This document shows positions 10,739 to 22,548 of a stretch of DNA of 64,000 nucleotides, in pieces. How positions within the stretch are numbered: the stretch's first letter is position 1; the number at the start of each line of letters is the position of its first letter. The stretch is from assembly GCA_037178975.1 (NCBI GenBank), contig JASJZH010000004.1:9610001-9674000 (forward strand), in the 5' to 3' direction. This DNA comes from Oscheius tipulae (taxonomy: Eukaryota; Nematoda; Chromadorea; Rhabditida; Rhabditidae). The translations under genes were made by a program, and so were the position numbers. The notes beneath the pieces were generated by a model. The model was not told the DNA's origin. It saw nothing but the letters and a program-made list of their open reading frames with translations, and did not search any database.

Positions 10739-13700
10739 CTATAGTTTGCTGCAGAGGTGTCGGTAAAGTGGACGGACGCGTTCCCATCCAGCTGGGGTCA
10801 GATGTCTTCCTTCGGTAACGAAACTCATGTAATGTACAGGATCGTAGAACTGTGAAAAACGTTGAGATTTCTAGTGCAATCAGCCAGAGACTGACCTTAA
10901 AGGTTCCATTGAAGAACATTTGTGCCGTGTGGTCATAGGCCTTGCACTTTGAACACTCAGAGACGAGGCGCTGTATACGCATCCTTCCGATAAGGTTGTT
11001 CAGGGTTTGAACATTTAAAACATTCTGAAAGAACTAGATGTTGCTTCCTTGCAACAGATTTCTATGACGCTAGATCTAAAGGCAGGGTGACTAAGCATCC
11101 CCGGAGATGCTTAGTCCCTGCGTCAGATCTAAGGGTCCGCTCAAAAAACCGTCGAGACCAAAATGTTACTATTGAGCTTACATCATCAGGAGCGATGCCC
11201 GTCTCAATAGCCTTCTGCGAGGCGTCCCATGCCGATACAATCTCCGGAAAATCATCCAGAATGTAGATTCTCTTTTTGACATACGGTTCTATTTCTGCTA
11301 GTCTCTCACTAGCTTGCTGAAAGTATATTTTTACACGGAGAGTTTGACAAAAACAAGCTTGGCTATCGCCCCTAGGGCTCAAGTGACAATGACAGCCTTT
11401 TTTTGCCCAGTTTCTATCACTTTTTTCATCATATCCTTGTCTTTTTTCTCTGTCAGAGCAACCTGTCGGCATGTTTCTCTCCAGACTCGACTTAACTTGT
11501 TAACAGTTGGTGTGTGCATAAAATAATTGTCACTAATTGACAAAAAAAGTCTTCAGACGGACACAAATCCACGTGACTTTGTTGTATGTCTCTCTCTCTC
11601 TCTCTCTAATTTGCTATTTCAGTTACACAGGGACGCACGGGCAATTTGAAATAGAAACCTCGAAATATTTGTCGTTGAAGGGAGATGATCCATTGTGCAA
11701 AGCCAACAAGGACATGTGTCTAAAAGCTAAGAGTGTGACCAGTTCGTTCGAGAGCGAGAACCTTTGAATAATGAAAAGAACGTCGGGTTGGAATTTTTTG
11801 ACAGCCTCGACGTACTTCCAATCTTGTGAGCGAGCTGGAGATATTGTGGATTTTATCGAGAGACTTTCCAGACCTTAACACACAGCTTACAATTTACAAA
11901 TGGAGACAGAGAGACAGAAACTTGCAGACCTGCTCTATAGAAAATTTCCATCTTGGAGTAAAGACGATGACATTCATCGAAAATGACAGGCATCACGTTC
12001 GAAGCATAGCTGTTCCCAATGACCAAAAGAGACTGATTGGCCTCCGGGTTGAGTTGCTGAAATTTTGATGACCACCACTTGAAAAGGGGGATACATCTTC
12101 ATAGATACACTTGGCAAAGTCGTTCCGGCTTAAGGACTGGGGGTCCTCGAACTTGGGACAGAGTTTTAAAAGCATGGTTCTTTCCCAATCGGAAGCTTTC
12201 CAATGCTCATTCAACTTCAGCAGTTCCTCTGAAAATGAAAATCCACTTCGCTCTCTGGCGGTTTTTGAAAACATTTTGCTTGCACGGGTTAAGCTTTGAA
12301 GTTTTTACATCTTTATTTGTCCCGCAATATAGGGACAAGGAATCATCATGATTCTTCTTGGAAAAATAGAAGCCACAGCGTCAGTGCTGTCTAACTGTGG
12401 ATGTTGTGGCTTGAAAAATGAAGCTACAACAACGGCGCTGTTTAACTATCGAGTTTGTGGCCTCTAACGGAAAACCGTCGGAGAGCAAAATGAACCAAAC
12501 TCAATTATTGGAAAATAGGGAGTCTTACCCTTTGTCTTGTTCTCATAGCCGTAAACAATGTCCAGGTCGAAATCGGATGCGTAGTTGAACTTTGTCCTCT
12601 CCCCCATAGTATTCTCGTAAACAACTTTTATGTCCAATTCGGAAACAACTGTTTCCTGTTCGAGTTTTTCTGCAAATAACTTGCTCACGAAGACGGATGG
12701 TTTTGCGGAAACCTCGGAGCTTGTAAAACGCTCCACCATTGAGTAGACACAAAACGACAACAGCGAAAGCCACCACCTTCCTGTCCCATCGCAGATACTG
12801 CTGCTCAAAGGCATAATGCAAAACTATTGCATAGAGAAAGGTCATCAGAAGAATGCCAGTTATAACTGAATCTTTCGAAAAAAGATTGATATCCATGACC
12901 TACTGTAGATATTAGTCATCTTTGTGTATTTGCAATAGGCAGCAAAAGGCCAATGGATCAGGTACCAGGAGTAGGAGATCTCGCCAAGAAAGACTAGTAC
13001 CTTAGCTTCTAGAAGTTTTGAACCAGGACCAAACTGGAGAAGATAGAGCGAGAGTAACGTAGTGAATACTCTGAAATGGGCTGACTATTTCTGTTAATCA
13101 GATACGATACCTCGAAAAATCAGCATCGACAAGAGTTGGAGTTCCAAGGAGCAGGAGGAGAGACAGTGTGAGAAAGCTGGTGTCTTCCCTCTTTATTTCC
13201 GGCCCGGGTTGCGACTGCAGATAGGCAAAAGTTCCTGTATGAAAGTGGTCTTCATTTTATTTTTACCATAAACTATAGGCATGGTCGGAAAAACTGACAG
13301 AGAGAGAGAGAGAGAGTGTAATGTTTGCGAAATTGCTGTGTAGTGGGATATTCACACGTCGCGAACTACCAGTTTACAGCATGAAGTTTTCTCGGCTTAG
13401 AACTTTCTCAGTTTTTTGGGCCATACCCAAACTCTAGAGTAAGAAACTGGTAGAAATGGATTCCTCCCTGCTCATTATACCAACAAATCTCGTTCCCGGT
13501 CTATTATAAAGTGGTTTCTTGATTCTGGGCGCCACTGTTTACTGTGCCTACAAAAAGAGCCCCATAAGCTACCTGCATTGAACTGCCAAACTCTAGCCAT
13601 AACAGAGTTGAACGACATGAAGCTATCACTCTTCCAGTAGAACACGAATGAAAGGGTACCTGTCATTATTTTTCGTTATGGAACTAAGTCTCAAAACCTA

Positions 13701-14474
13701 CTAGTTATAGCCCAAAAGATGGATGACCATCTCGGCGGGAGATGACGATAAACTCCGAAAATAAATGGGAAAAGCAGGTAGAATTGCATTTCAAGGGCTA
13801 GAGACCATGTGTGGGTGAACATATCGGCCGCTTCTTCTAGCTGAAAGGACAGTGTGTAAGTTAAGCGTTGTCACCTTGTTGAAGTAGATATTGACTTCTT
13901 CCGAACTCTCGGGACGAATCAAATTTGTAGCAAAGAGCAGAGCATTTGTTACAGATTCTATGTTTTTCCTCAAGACCGCGAGATCAGTGAAGAAGAACAT
14001 GGAAACTGATATCGGGTATTCTTGATCAAAAGGTGCCCTTACTCAAAGCGGTCAGAGTGCAGAAATAGTACAGTGGCACAATTCGTTTCACTCGTCTGTA
14101 AAGAAAGTCACAGACTTCTGTCATTCCTAGAGAAGAACACTTGCTCAACATCATTGCCATCAGGAAGCCGGATAGGGCGAAAAATCTATAAACTTCGCTG
14201 TCTTTCTGTCTTTCAGTCTCTCTGTCTCTTTGCTTCTCTGTCATTCTGTCTCTCTGTCTTACTGTTTCACTCTGTCGCAGCCTTACATGTCAACTCCTAA
14301 GTATCCATTATTGAAGGTCGTGGGGAAGAAGTGGAACAGAATCACAGCAAGAATGGCTATACCACGGATTCCTTGTAGATGTAATAATTTGCCATGTGAT
14401 GATGATTTAGTAATGCATGTCTCGGAATCATCCGACAGCAGCGCGACAGAAGCACAATCCTCTTCGAACGACAT
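10739..14474 (-). CDS. OAC-type O-acyltransferase (copy B)
   Basis: Third full OAC gene, diverged from copies A and C but with the same exon plan. It starts at 14474 (MSFEEDCASVALL), then LHLQGIRGIAILAVILFHFF, FALSGFLMAMML, the middle acyltransferase-3 exons, an SGNH block with LLVIGNSYASN (about 12040-12000), QASERLAEIEPYV (near 11310) and a C-terminal exon with FYDPVHYMSFV and GRHLTPAGW (catalytic-type His), ending at 10739. Multipass membrane acyltransferase with an extracytoplasmic SGNH domain; substrate unknown. Introns are longer than in copy C: the first is expanded by GACAGA-type repeats (14176-14284), and one near 13200-13560 by a GAGAGA run. No stop inside the exons was found. Confidence 0.82.
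14021..14042 (-). other. 22-nt intron of OAC copy B
   Basis: GT..AG, phase 1. Same position and length as in copy C but with about three substitutions. Translation without removal stops at once. Confidence 0.6.
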
Positions 14475-14940
14475 CAGTTGTCAAGAATCGGCGATAAACA
14501 GTCCGCGGTGCGAACACGAGGCTTGGCGTATTTGATCCAATCTCAGTGCAGTGGGGGGTCCGACTCCCTTTTAGTAAACCTACTATTTGGTGAGTAGTAG
14601 ATATAATCGCTCAGAGCATCAAAGACATCATAGACGTCTGGTATCAGTTCTATCCCGTGTTTGCGAATAACTGTCATGTACAGAGATAACATCTAGAGAT
14701 GACCGTTCATAGGATGCCGAAAACAGGAAATAATTATTAGGATCACTGGAGATCTTGCGACGTGGACAGCCCTCGCAGCCGTCCTGTTGATCCAAAGATG
14801 ACTGAACCGGCAGCATTTACGTCTAAATCGGACAATCATCGTTTTGAGAGAACGACTTTAAAGAGAAAAGTTCCCCTACCAACTAGGCAGACTATTTATG
14901 CAACAAATGTAGACTAACAGACAGAAAGGCAGAGAGAGAA

Positions 14941-15550
14941 GGGAGATACTATCTAGTAGCAGTAATTCCGGGGTAGATAGGCTACCCATTTTAGGAACAT
15001 TGGGTTGACCTATTTCTCAAGACTTTCAACAGCATAATTAATAGAATTCGTACTCGGCTGCATGCTACCCATCTTGGAAAAATTGGGCATGACCCATCTC
15101 CCAAGAAAAAAAACACGCACAAACAGCTACAGCAGCAGCACTTACCTGAGCATTATGGAGAGCAAAAAAGAACTAACGAGGATTCCATTAAATTTCTTGT
15201 TTTGGAAGAAGTCCCAGTCACCAACCTCTACCCACCTCAACACAATCCTCATTCTCTCCGAAAAGGACATAACCGAATCTCGGCCCTCGGTTCGGTAGAC
15301 TGTGAGTGTTCGGATCTGGGTTACTCGGGACTACCCCAGGTCTTAGTCTTGGTAAGCTGAAAAAGGTCATCAGAGAGTTAGAGTGAGAGGTTCAAAAAGT
15401 TTGAGGAGAAGTAGAAGCACTTGATCAGACTGGTAGAAGGCGACAGCTGACAAGCGGAATCATCAGATTTGTTCCGGGCACAACAGCAAAGGCAAGCAGC
15501 GAGTATTCATTATCAGTCGCTTACGTTTCTGGCGGAGCGACTCACACTGT
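14941..15550 (+). repeat. Dispersed repeat family R1, copy 1
   Basis: Starts with ATCTAGTAGCAGTAATTCC and passes through CTACAGCAGCAGC, GGTTCGGTAGACTG, GGTTACTCGGGACTA and AGACTGGTAGAAGGCGA. It aligns over about 400-600 bases with 26075-26565 and 34571-35275, and its tail with 31985-32070 inverted. No coding capacity. Possibly a solo LTR or a SINE/MITE; not resolved. Confidence 0.75.
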
Positions 15551-15911
15551 CAGTGCACGTTTTGTAAACTGAAATATCCTGACTTGACTTGTCAACGCTA
15601 TTCTAGGTTACTACTTGGCAGAAAAGGCTACGCAAATTCTGTTAGATGTTATCCCAGATTAGAGTTGACATGTCTTAAAGACAGGTATCAGATATCAATT
15701 TTAAAGGTAAACCAGCCGTCTACGACGGCTTCGCCGCCCCTTAGTATTGGCTTAGCATTTACAACAGCAATTACCTTCCTTTCAATTATCTTACTTTTCA
15801 CAATCCGTGCGCTTGCTTCCCAAGTCGCTCTACCAGCGGATCTACCTTTTGTGGAAAGGAAGAGGGGTTCCGGTCCCAGCACTGCAACACAGAGGGACCG
15901 TCATGTCACCA

Positions 15912-16178
15912 CCCGTGGTTCGAGGCCTGCTCAACATCTGCCAGCTCAACTGCCAATCCATCCACTCGAAGAGGCGACTACTCGAACTTGAGGAAGCGCT
16001 ACTGAAGATCTCCTTCGATGTCATGGGCCTGAGCGAGACCTGGATGTCCGGAAACGGTCAAGAGCTGCTGAGGAAGTCTGGCTGCCATCTTCTCTACAGT
16101 GGAGGCCAACACAACCGACGCGGCGTCGGCTTCATTGTAGCACCGCCTCGTCCGTCTCACCCTCGATCTAGATTCTAA
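15912..16178 (+). pseudogene. LINE endonuclease domain, truncated
   Basis: N-terminal third of an exonuclease-endonuclease-phosphatase fold domain. LNCQSIHSKR, the LETW-type motif (GLSETWMSGN) and GGVGF-like RRGVGFIVA are visible. The later catalytic His/Asp motifs are missing because the frame ends after 16178. It belongs to the LINE. Confidence 0.7.
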
Positions 16179-16215
16179 GTTCCCAAGACGTAGACAACAG
16201 GCAACGCAGAAGAAG

Positions 16216-18199
16216 ATGAATTGGCCTCTCTTCCGTCATGGCATCCAGGAGAGAAGAGAAGCAATGGAGGACCCCGATCCAACAATCCAGTACCATGGCA
16301 TTCGCGAAGTCTTTGATGAAGCCCGTGCTGTGGCTACGGAAAGGATCCCACGCGCAGAAAGGCTCTCAGCCAACACAAGAGACCTTTTCGACCAACGACG
16401 AGTTCTACTGGCCAAGGCTGACATTCCATCACGTCTCCAACTGGTCCAAACGAACAAGTCACTGCGCATAGCCATTGCTTCGGATATTGAGAAGAATCTG
16501 CTTAACCGGTACCACCAGACGCTTGCGTCCAAGCGACTCTTCGAGGACATATCGACTCCTGCGATCGAACAACTCCAAAAGAAGGACGGATCTCGAACTG
16601 TTAGCTCCCAAGATGTGTCGAGTGAAAGAATTCTTTGACGAGTTGTACCAGCAAACGGTGAACGTGGTTCCGATGCCCCAGCTCCCTCTAGAGGAAGTTC
16701 CACCAGTACTCGAAGACGAGGTCTGGAAGCAACTACATCGGATGAGGATGCGAACGGCCCCCGGACACGACTCTATTACGACGATACAGCTCCGAGTCGC
16801 GGAAACTGAGATGGTGCCTCTTCTTGCACGTCTCTTTACTCGGATGCTTCAACATCGTGTGGTCCCTCCTGCATTCGGCGATTCGATTACCACGCTCATC
16901 CCGAAGAAAGGAGACCACACTGATCTGACCAACTTCCGCCCGATCTCCGTACTACCAGCTCCATACAAGCTGTTCACGCGAGTTATGTTGGTCAGAATGC
17001 ATCGAAGTTTGGAATTCAACCAGCCCGTCGAACAAGCCGGCTTCCGTCGAAGTTTCTCTACCGTGGAACACCTTCACACCATCAAGCAGCTGGTTGACAA
17101 GGCCTACGGTTATCGTAATCACCTCTATCTCGTGTTTGTCGATTTCCGGAAAGCCTATGACACAATTGAGTGGAACGCCGTGTGGAATTCCCTTCAACAA
17201 CACGGAGCGGATCAACTCTACATCGAAATGCTGCGGAAAGTCTACCATCAAGCTGGCTGCAAGATCAAGGTGCACGAGGATTTAGTGGAGATCGACATCA
17301 AGCGCGGAGTTCGTCAAGGCTGCGTTCTTTCTCCACTCCTCTTCAACGCTGTGCTCGAAGACATCTTCAGACGACTCAATTGGGACAACTTCGGCTTCAA
17401 CATCAACGGCCGTAAGCTGAACCATCTTCGCTACGCCGATGATGTCGTCCTTGTCGGGAAGAGCCTGAGAGCAGTTTAGCGCATGGTGGCCGAACTGGAG
17501 GAAACAAGCCGTAGGATTGGATTGGAAGTCAATCTCCGCAAGACAGTTGCGATGACCAATGCCTACGAGAGGGATCTGCTTGTATCTGGCCAACAAATCC
17601 AATTTGTCCAGCACTTCACCTATCTTGGAAGTTCGGTTACGTGCACCACAGAAAACCAGGAGTTATCTCGGAGGATCGGAGCTGCATGGGGTGCGTTCAA
17701 TCGTCATCGTCTGTTCCTTACCAAGAGAACCGTGCCAACAAGGATGAAGAGACGAGTCTACCTGACCTGTATCGTGCCAAGTTTGCTGTATGGCTGTGAA
17801 GTCTGGAGCCTTCGAACTGATGAGTTGAAGAAGCTGGCAGCCGTGCAGAGACGACAGGAAAGAGCAATGTTAGGCCTCACTCTTCTCAACCGCGTGAGGA
17901 ACGAAGATGTTCGAAGAATGACCCAGCTCCCCGATATCCTGGACCTGGCTTGGAGGAGAAAGCTGAAGTGGGCAAGAAGAGTTGCAGCGATGGACGGAGC
18001 GAGATGGTCGAGAGCCACGACTGAATGGATACCCCTGAACCAGCGACGCGTCATTGGTAGGCCCCGTATGAGATGGGAGGATGACCTAAGGAGAGCATCC
18101 GAGAGGATAGGAAGAGCCCCCGCAACGTGGATGCGAGCGGCAAGATTGGACGGCGAAGAGTGGATTCGAGCCATGGGAGCGGCAAGGGACCCAGTTTAG
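16216..18199 (+). pseudogene. LINE reverse transcriptase (interrupted)
   Basis: Linker frame 16216-16638, then a frame change near 16600 into 16640-17479. That frame has TTLIPKKGDHTDLTNFRPIS, FVDFRKAYDTIEW (catalytic Asp), RGVRQGCVLSPLLF and YADDVVLVG (catalytic pair). A single TAG at 17477-17479 separates it from 17483-18199, which carries the thumb and a C-terminal segment with RRKLKWARRVAAMDG and GRPRMRWEDDL, typical of RTE-like elements of metazoans. Few lesions, so recently active. Confidence 0.85.
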
Positions 18200-18394
18200 G
18201 ACACCCCTTTGATATCGTCAAATAAAATGTAAATTTACAACAGGCGACTTCGCCGCTTCTCCAAGTTCCCAAGTTTCCCTCCAAAGCTGACTTGTCAACT
18301 TAGTTCTTGACATGCCATGACTTGCCAGCTTTTTTCTCGTGGTGACGCACGGACGGACGGACACCATTGCACTTTAGTAGTAGAGAGATAGATC

Positions 18395-18703
18395 ATGTTT
18401 CAGTCCACCACCGTACTCATGTACAGCAATATTTCATTAGCCGACAAAATTCTATCCGATTCGGCCTATACTGCTCATCTCCACGGGGAAGCCATTGGAC
18501 GCTATAATTATATGTTCAGCGGCGGCACTACACCATCGTCAGTTTTCTTTTGTATGAAAAGATTGAATACTTTTAGACTCAATGAAGTCCGACCATCTTT
18601 GATAGAGGCAAGATTCAGTCATTTGACCAACATGGTGGAACAGGAGAGAAGTCAGGGAGCGCAGTTGATATTTCAAGCCCTGTCGCAGTCTAGACCACAG
18701 TAG
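18395..18703 (+). CDS. Hypothetical reading frame, doubtful
   Basis: 102 codons, unrecognised (starts MFQSTTVLMYSNISLADKI). No domain. It could instead be an unspliced fragment, because a CGTCAG acceptor-like site lies inside. It lies between LINE and gypsy debris. Confidence 0.2.
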   Translation: MFQSTTVLMYSNISLADKILSDSAYTAHLHGEAIGRYNYMFSGGTTPSSVFFCMKRLNTFRLNEVRPSLIEARFSHLTNMVEQERSQGAQLIFQALSQSRPQ

Positions 18704-18729
18704 CTCGTTTTGAATAGTTTGAGTACACA

Positions 18730-19190
18730 ACAAAATATTGCATTCTCTTTCTGAATCTGGCTCGGGATATGCATAGCATCTGTTTCTTTGGTATTCAATA
18801 ACTGATCATATCTCCGCGGGGATGTACCTTCCTGGTCCGATATTACGACAAAATAAACCCTGCAAATATAATAAATTTCTTTCGCAAATATAACAAGTTT
18901 TATTCTCCTTCTATCTTGCGTAAACCCTCCTTCAGAGATGAGTCGCTCCGTCTCTCTGTCTCTATACGACATCTATACGTTTATTATCTCTTTCTCAATA
19001 CAAAGACTGGATGCCTTCCGGCTCCACCGCCAAACCAGTCCACATGTGCCCTCTCTTTCTTGTCCTTGTAATACATGTCCACAATGTCGAAGACTGCCAT
19101 CAAAATGTCTAATCTTATACGACCGTAGATTCTTTTCAGATTCCACTGAAGAATATCCCAACCAATTGGGACGCTGATAAAGAAGAGTCC
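18730..19190 (-). pseudogene. Fragment of unidentified minus-strand gene
   Basis: The minus strand reads FFISVPIGWDILQWNLKRI followed by RLDILMAVFDIVDMYYKD and DWFGGGAGRHP between about 19185 and 18990. After a possible intron comes a frame with VYFVVISDQEGTSPRR. The composition looks coding, but I do not recognise the family. It stops 30-40 bases from the inverted-duplication breakpoint at 19225, which may have cut the gene. Confidence 0.35.
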
Positions 19191-19224
19191 TAAGAGATTG
19201 TGTTTTGATAATAGTCCGAGCCCC

Positions 19225-20153
19225 GAAGTATGCCACTCTTCGGGATCACCCCAAGCTGATCCAGAACTGCCTCTATTTCCGTGACCGGATCGTGATACCT
19301 GCTGCTCTCCAGAAGAAAGTACTCATGTCTTTTCACGAGGGACACCCAGGTCAGTCAAGGATGAAGTCACTTGCGAGTACGTTTATTGGATCAGAATGAG
19401 TGATGACGTGGATTCTATGGTCGATAGATGTCAGGACTGACAACTGGTCAGTAAGATGCCCAAGAAGCACAAACTTCACCCATGGAAGAAGATAACTAGA
19501 TATTAGGATCGAGGAAGAAGTATTTGGTCGTTGTGGATGCTTACTCCAAATGGCCGGAGGTATCGGAGATGACGTCGGCTACGACGGGAGGAACGTTCTG
19601 AAGGGTGACCAAACTGCCCAGCAGCTATGGATATCCAAAGACGCTGGTCACGAACAATGGAACTCAACTCACATCTGGTAAATTCGAAGATTTCTGCCAT
19701 CTGAGAGGAATTCGATTCGCTCTCCACCATTCCTTCCACAATCCAACGGATAAGCTGAGATTTTTGTGAACACGTTCAAAAGAACTCTGGCCAAGCTCAA
19801 GACGTCTAGTAGTACTATAAAGTCTCTGCAGAAGTGCCTTATGACTTACCGCTACACGCCGTGCTGCTACTTGGGAAGGAAAATCGCCCGCCGAACATTT
19901 CCTCGGACGGAAGATGAGGATTCCATTAAACCTGATGAAACTCGAAACGTCTATCGAGGAGGGAGAAGGAGGCAACAAGATGGCCAAGCAGTTCAATCGC
20001 TACCACAACGCGAAACCGAGGAAGTTTGAAGTTACTGATCTTGTCTGGACTACAGTCTACAGTCGCGGAAAAGTGAATTGGTCCGTTGGCGAAGTGATCC
20101 GACACATGTTACGAAGTCAAGGCCGACGGAGGGATCCAGAAAAGACACGCTAA
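19225..20153 (+). pseudogene. Ty3/gypsy integrase remnant, duplicated copy
   Basis: Inverted copy of the 4737-5665 remnant. Homology starts inside the zinc-binding segment and goes through KKVLMSFHEGHPGQSRM and KCLMTYRYTP to PRKFEVTDLVW. All stops are shared with the left arm. Confidence 0.85.
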
Positions 20154-20290
20154 ACAAGCAATGAAATAGGGAAAAACTAAAAATTGAAAGTTTGAACTAT
20201 GAACATTGCTATTCACTAACTGTTGAGAAGCGGTAATAGCTTCTGCTATTGATGTGATATTTATGTTTTCTTTTGTATTCTATTATTGTA

Positions 20291-20324
20291 CCAGCCGGCT
20301 TCGCCGTCTGGCGACGGCACTACT
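20291..20324 (-). mobile_element. Helitron 3' terminus, right arm
   Basis: Mirror of 4566-4599: GCCGTC/GACGGC hairpin and CTRR end on the minus strand. Confidence 0.65.
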
Positions 20325-20585
20325 TCTTGTATAACTTGTTGTTTTTTACTTCGTTACGTTCGGCGTTTTCTATCCTGGCTTTTTGAACAGCCTGCAGTGA
20401 TCATTTGAAGAAAGGAGACAGCTACAGATCCTTGTGGCCTGGAAAGTAGACTCGTCTAGAGATTGGGCCAGAAAGAGGGAAACATCAGGAGAATGTGAAG
20501 GAGTGGACTCGTCGGGAGTACGGAGTAGGAAGAATATGAAGAGAAGTGGAACAGGTTGAAGGAAAAGTGCAGCCATGGTGATCAT

Positions 20586-21831
20586 CTAGAGGACGCGTCG
20601 ATCTACTACGTTAGTAGTACGCGTTCTTCCTTCGGGAATCAGAATCTTCAACCCATCAGCAGACTTGGCACGGGAGAAGGCGACATACAACTATCCATGG
20701 GAAAAGCACTCGATAGGCAGATGGACGCCAACTCGTTCCAAGGACTGTCCCTGGCTCTTGTTGATAGTCATCGCGAATGCGAGTTTAAACGGGAACTGTC
20801 GCCTCTTGAGAATGAAGCTCATACCTAAGGAGTATTCTTGATATTTGAAACGCTGAATTGCTTACCTCGGCTCTTGTCAGAGTTCAAATCGATCCTTGGC
20901 ACGATTACCATTTTTCCCTTTCGGGCTCCGTTGATGAAGCGGCAGAGGATGGCAGTCCTTCTTTCGAACTTGACGATTTGGAGTCGAGTGCCATTACACA
21001 TCCCATCTCGGACGTTGAGATTCCGAATGAGCATGACGATGGCTCCAATCTTCAATTCCAGGTGGTGCGGGGGCAGTCCAGACGGGTTTAGTGAATTCAG
21101 GAACTCGTCGGTGAACTGTAGCCGGTCTTGTGTCTCCTGTACGATTGAATCGACACTGAGAAAGACGCGTGATTGTCCTAACAAAGTTGTTTATATGAAA
21201 AGAGTTTGACTAACCGGCCATGGAATCCAATATTTTTTGTTCATCCTGTCCACGTGAGCATTGGTCGGACAGGGAATAGCCCTGGAGTTGAGGTGGTCCG
21301 GATTGTCGAAATTCCCTTGGAACACTTCTTGAATCAAATCGCCGGAGCTTCGCAGATGGACAGGAACTTCCATTTTTCCCTCTTCGTCCTTTGGTACTCT
21401 GTCCTCCCCAACCATGAGAAGAAACTCCTTGAACTCGGCAGACTCTCCTTGGGCTCGCATGTTGTCGGAGAGGTGGTAACGGCGGAAATGTGAACGATTC
21501 GTTTCTTGGAAGTAGGGAGACAGTTTCAAAGAACAGGCATAGGCGTCGGCAGTGTGATTCTTGCTGGGTATAGGCAAAACTTGACGAAAATCTCCTCCAA
21601 GAAGGATCGTCTTTCCTCCGAAGGGGACATTCATGACATTGGAGCAATCACGTAAGACCTGGTCGATGGTGTTGATAACCTAAAAATAGAAAAGTTCTCG
21701 AAGCAAATTGTTAACTTTACTGAGAGTGACAACATGCTGCATTCGTCGAGAATAAATACATCCACATCCCTCATAGCTCGTCCATCTTCCGTGTTCGGCT
21801 TCATACTGCTGCTTTCGCAGTTTTGGGACAC
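20586..21831 (-). pseudogene. Helitron helicase remnant, right arm
   Basis: Inverted copy of 3058-4304 with the same motifs ([32 protein letters not shown]) and the same TAG, now at 20691-20693. The only difference seen is one fewer A near 21237. The nonsense mutation therefore predates the duplication. Confidence 0.85.
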
Positions 21832-21949
21832 ATTGAGTTTGAAGAGAGAGCAAGCGGCAAAGCAACCTCACTGTCTCTTTGTCTCCCTATACCCGTCTTT
21901 TTGTCCCTCTGTTTCTTCCCTCTTTCTTCTACAGTCTGTCGTTGGTAGT

Positions 21950-22123
21950 AGCAAAATTCGTCGTCCCATTTCTGAGTGACTCAATTAGTTGCAACAACAG
22001 CAAAAATTTTTACAGTTTTTTGTTTTGCTTTTGTTTCGTGGCCTCGGACAAACAAACAGACAATCAAACACACAGAGTCAACCACAGACACCATAGCGCT
22101 TTCATAGTTTAGATAATAGGAGT
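21950..22123 (+). repeat. Dispersed repeat family R2, right arm
   Basis: Inverted partner of 2766-2940, with the TTTCGTGGCC core at about 22032-22041. Confidence 0.75.
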
Positions 22124-22548
22124 GCGCTTTTGGCATTTCAAGATTTGCAACTCCAATAAAGCTGTTGTTTGACTCTTTAAAACACTCTGTCTCTCTTAAA
22201 GTTGCTCCCTCAGAAGATGTCTGCGCGATTTATTCGAAAAGGCTGCCGGTGCCGGGTTTGCAACCGTCCTTGTGATCTTTAGATCAAAAGGACGGTTGCA
22301 AGGGATGACTATGACGCGACCTATGAACGGTCAGCTATAGATGTTATCTCTGGTTGTGATAGTTATTCGCAAACAATGGATAGAAATGATACCAGCCTTA
22401 AAACTTCGAAGCCCTGAACCTTGGTTATACTCACAAAATAGTAAATTTACCGAAAGCCTGTCAAACCCAGACCGCACCAAGATTGGATCTAAAACGCCAC
22501 GTCTCGTGTTCGCACAGCAGACTCTTGGTCACTGATTTTCGACAGCTT

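Larger units (their letters stand above)
15700..18240 (+). mobile_element. RTE-like LINE, nearly complete but defective
   Basis: The element runs from an apurinic-endonuclease start (ICQLNCQSIHSKRR near 15925, LSETWMSGNGQEL near 16030) through the linker and reverse transcriptase to a tail ending before 18240. The endonuclease is cut short after RRGVGFIVAP, followed at once by stops. This suggests an internal deletion that joins it to the linker at 16216. At its 5' side is a hairpin AGCCGTC-tac-GACGGCT (15715-15732). Confidence 0.8.

Noticed and set aside
15715-15745. Helitron end before the RTE-like LINE
   Set aside because: A good hairpin is present, but the following bases end CTTAG rather than CTRR, and the LINE starts immediately; left unassigned.
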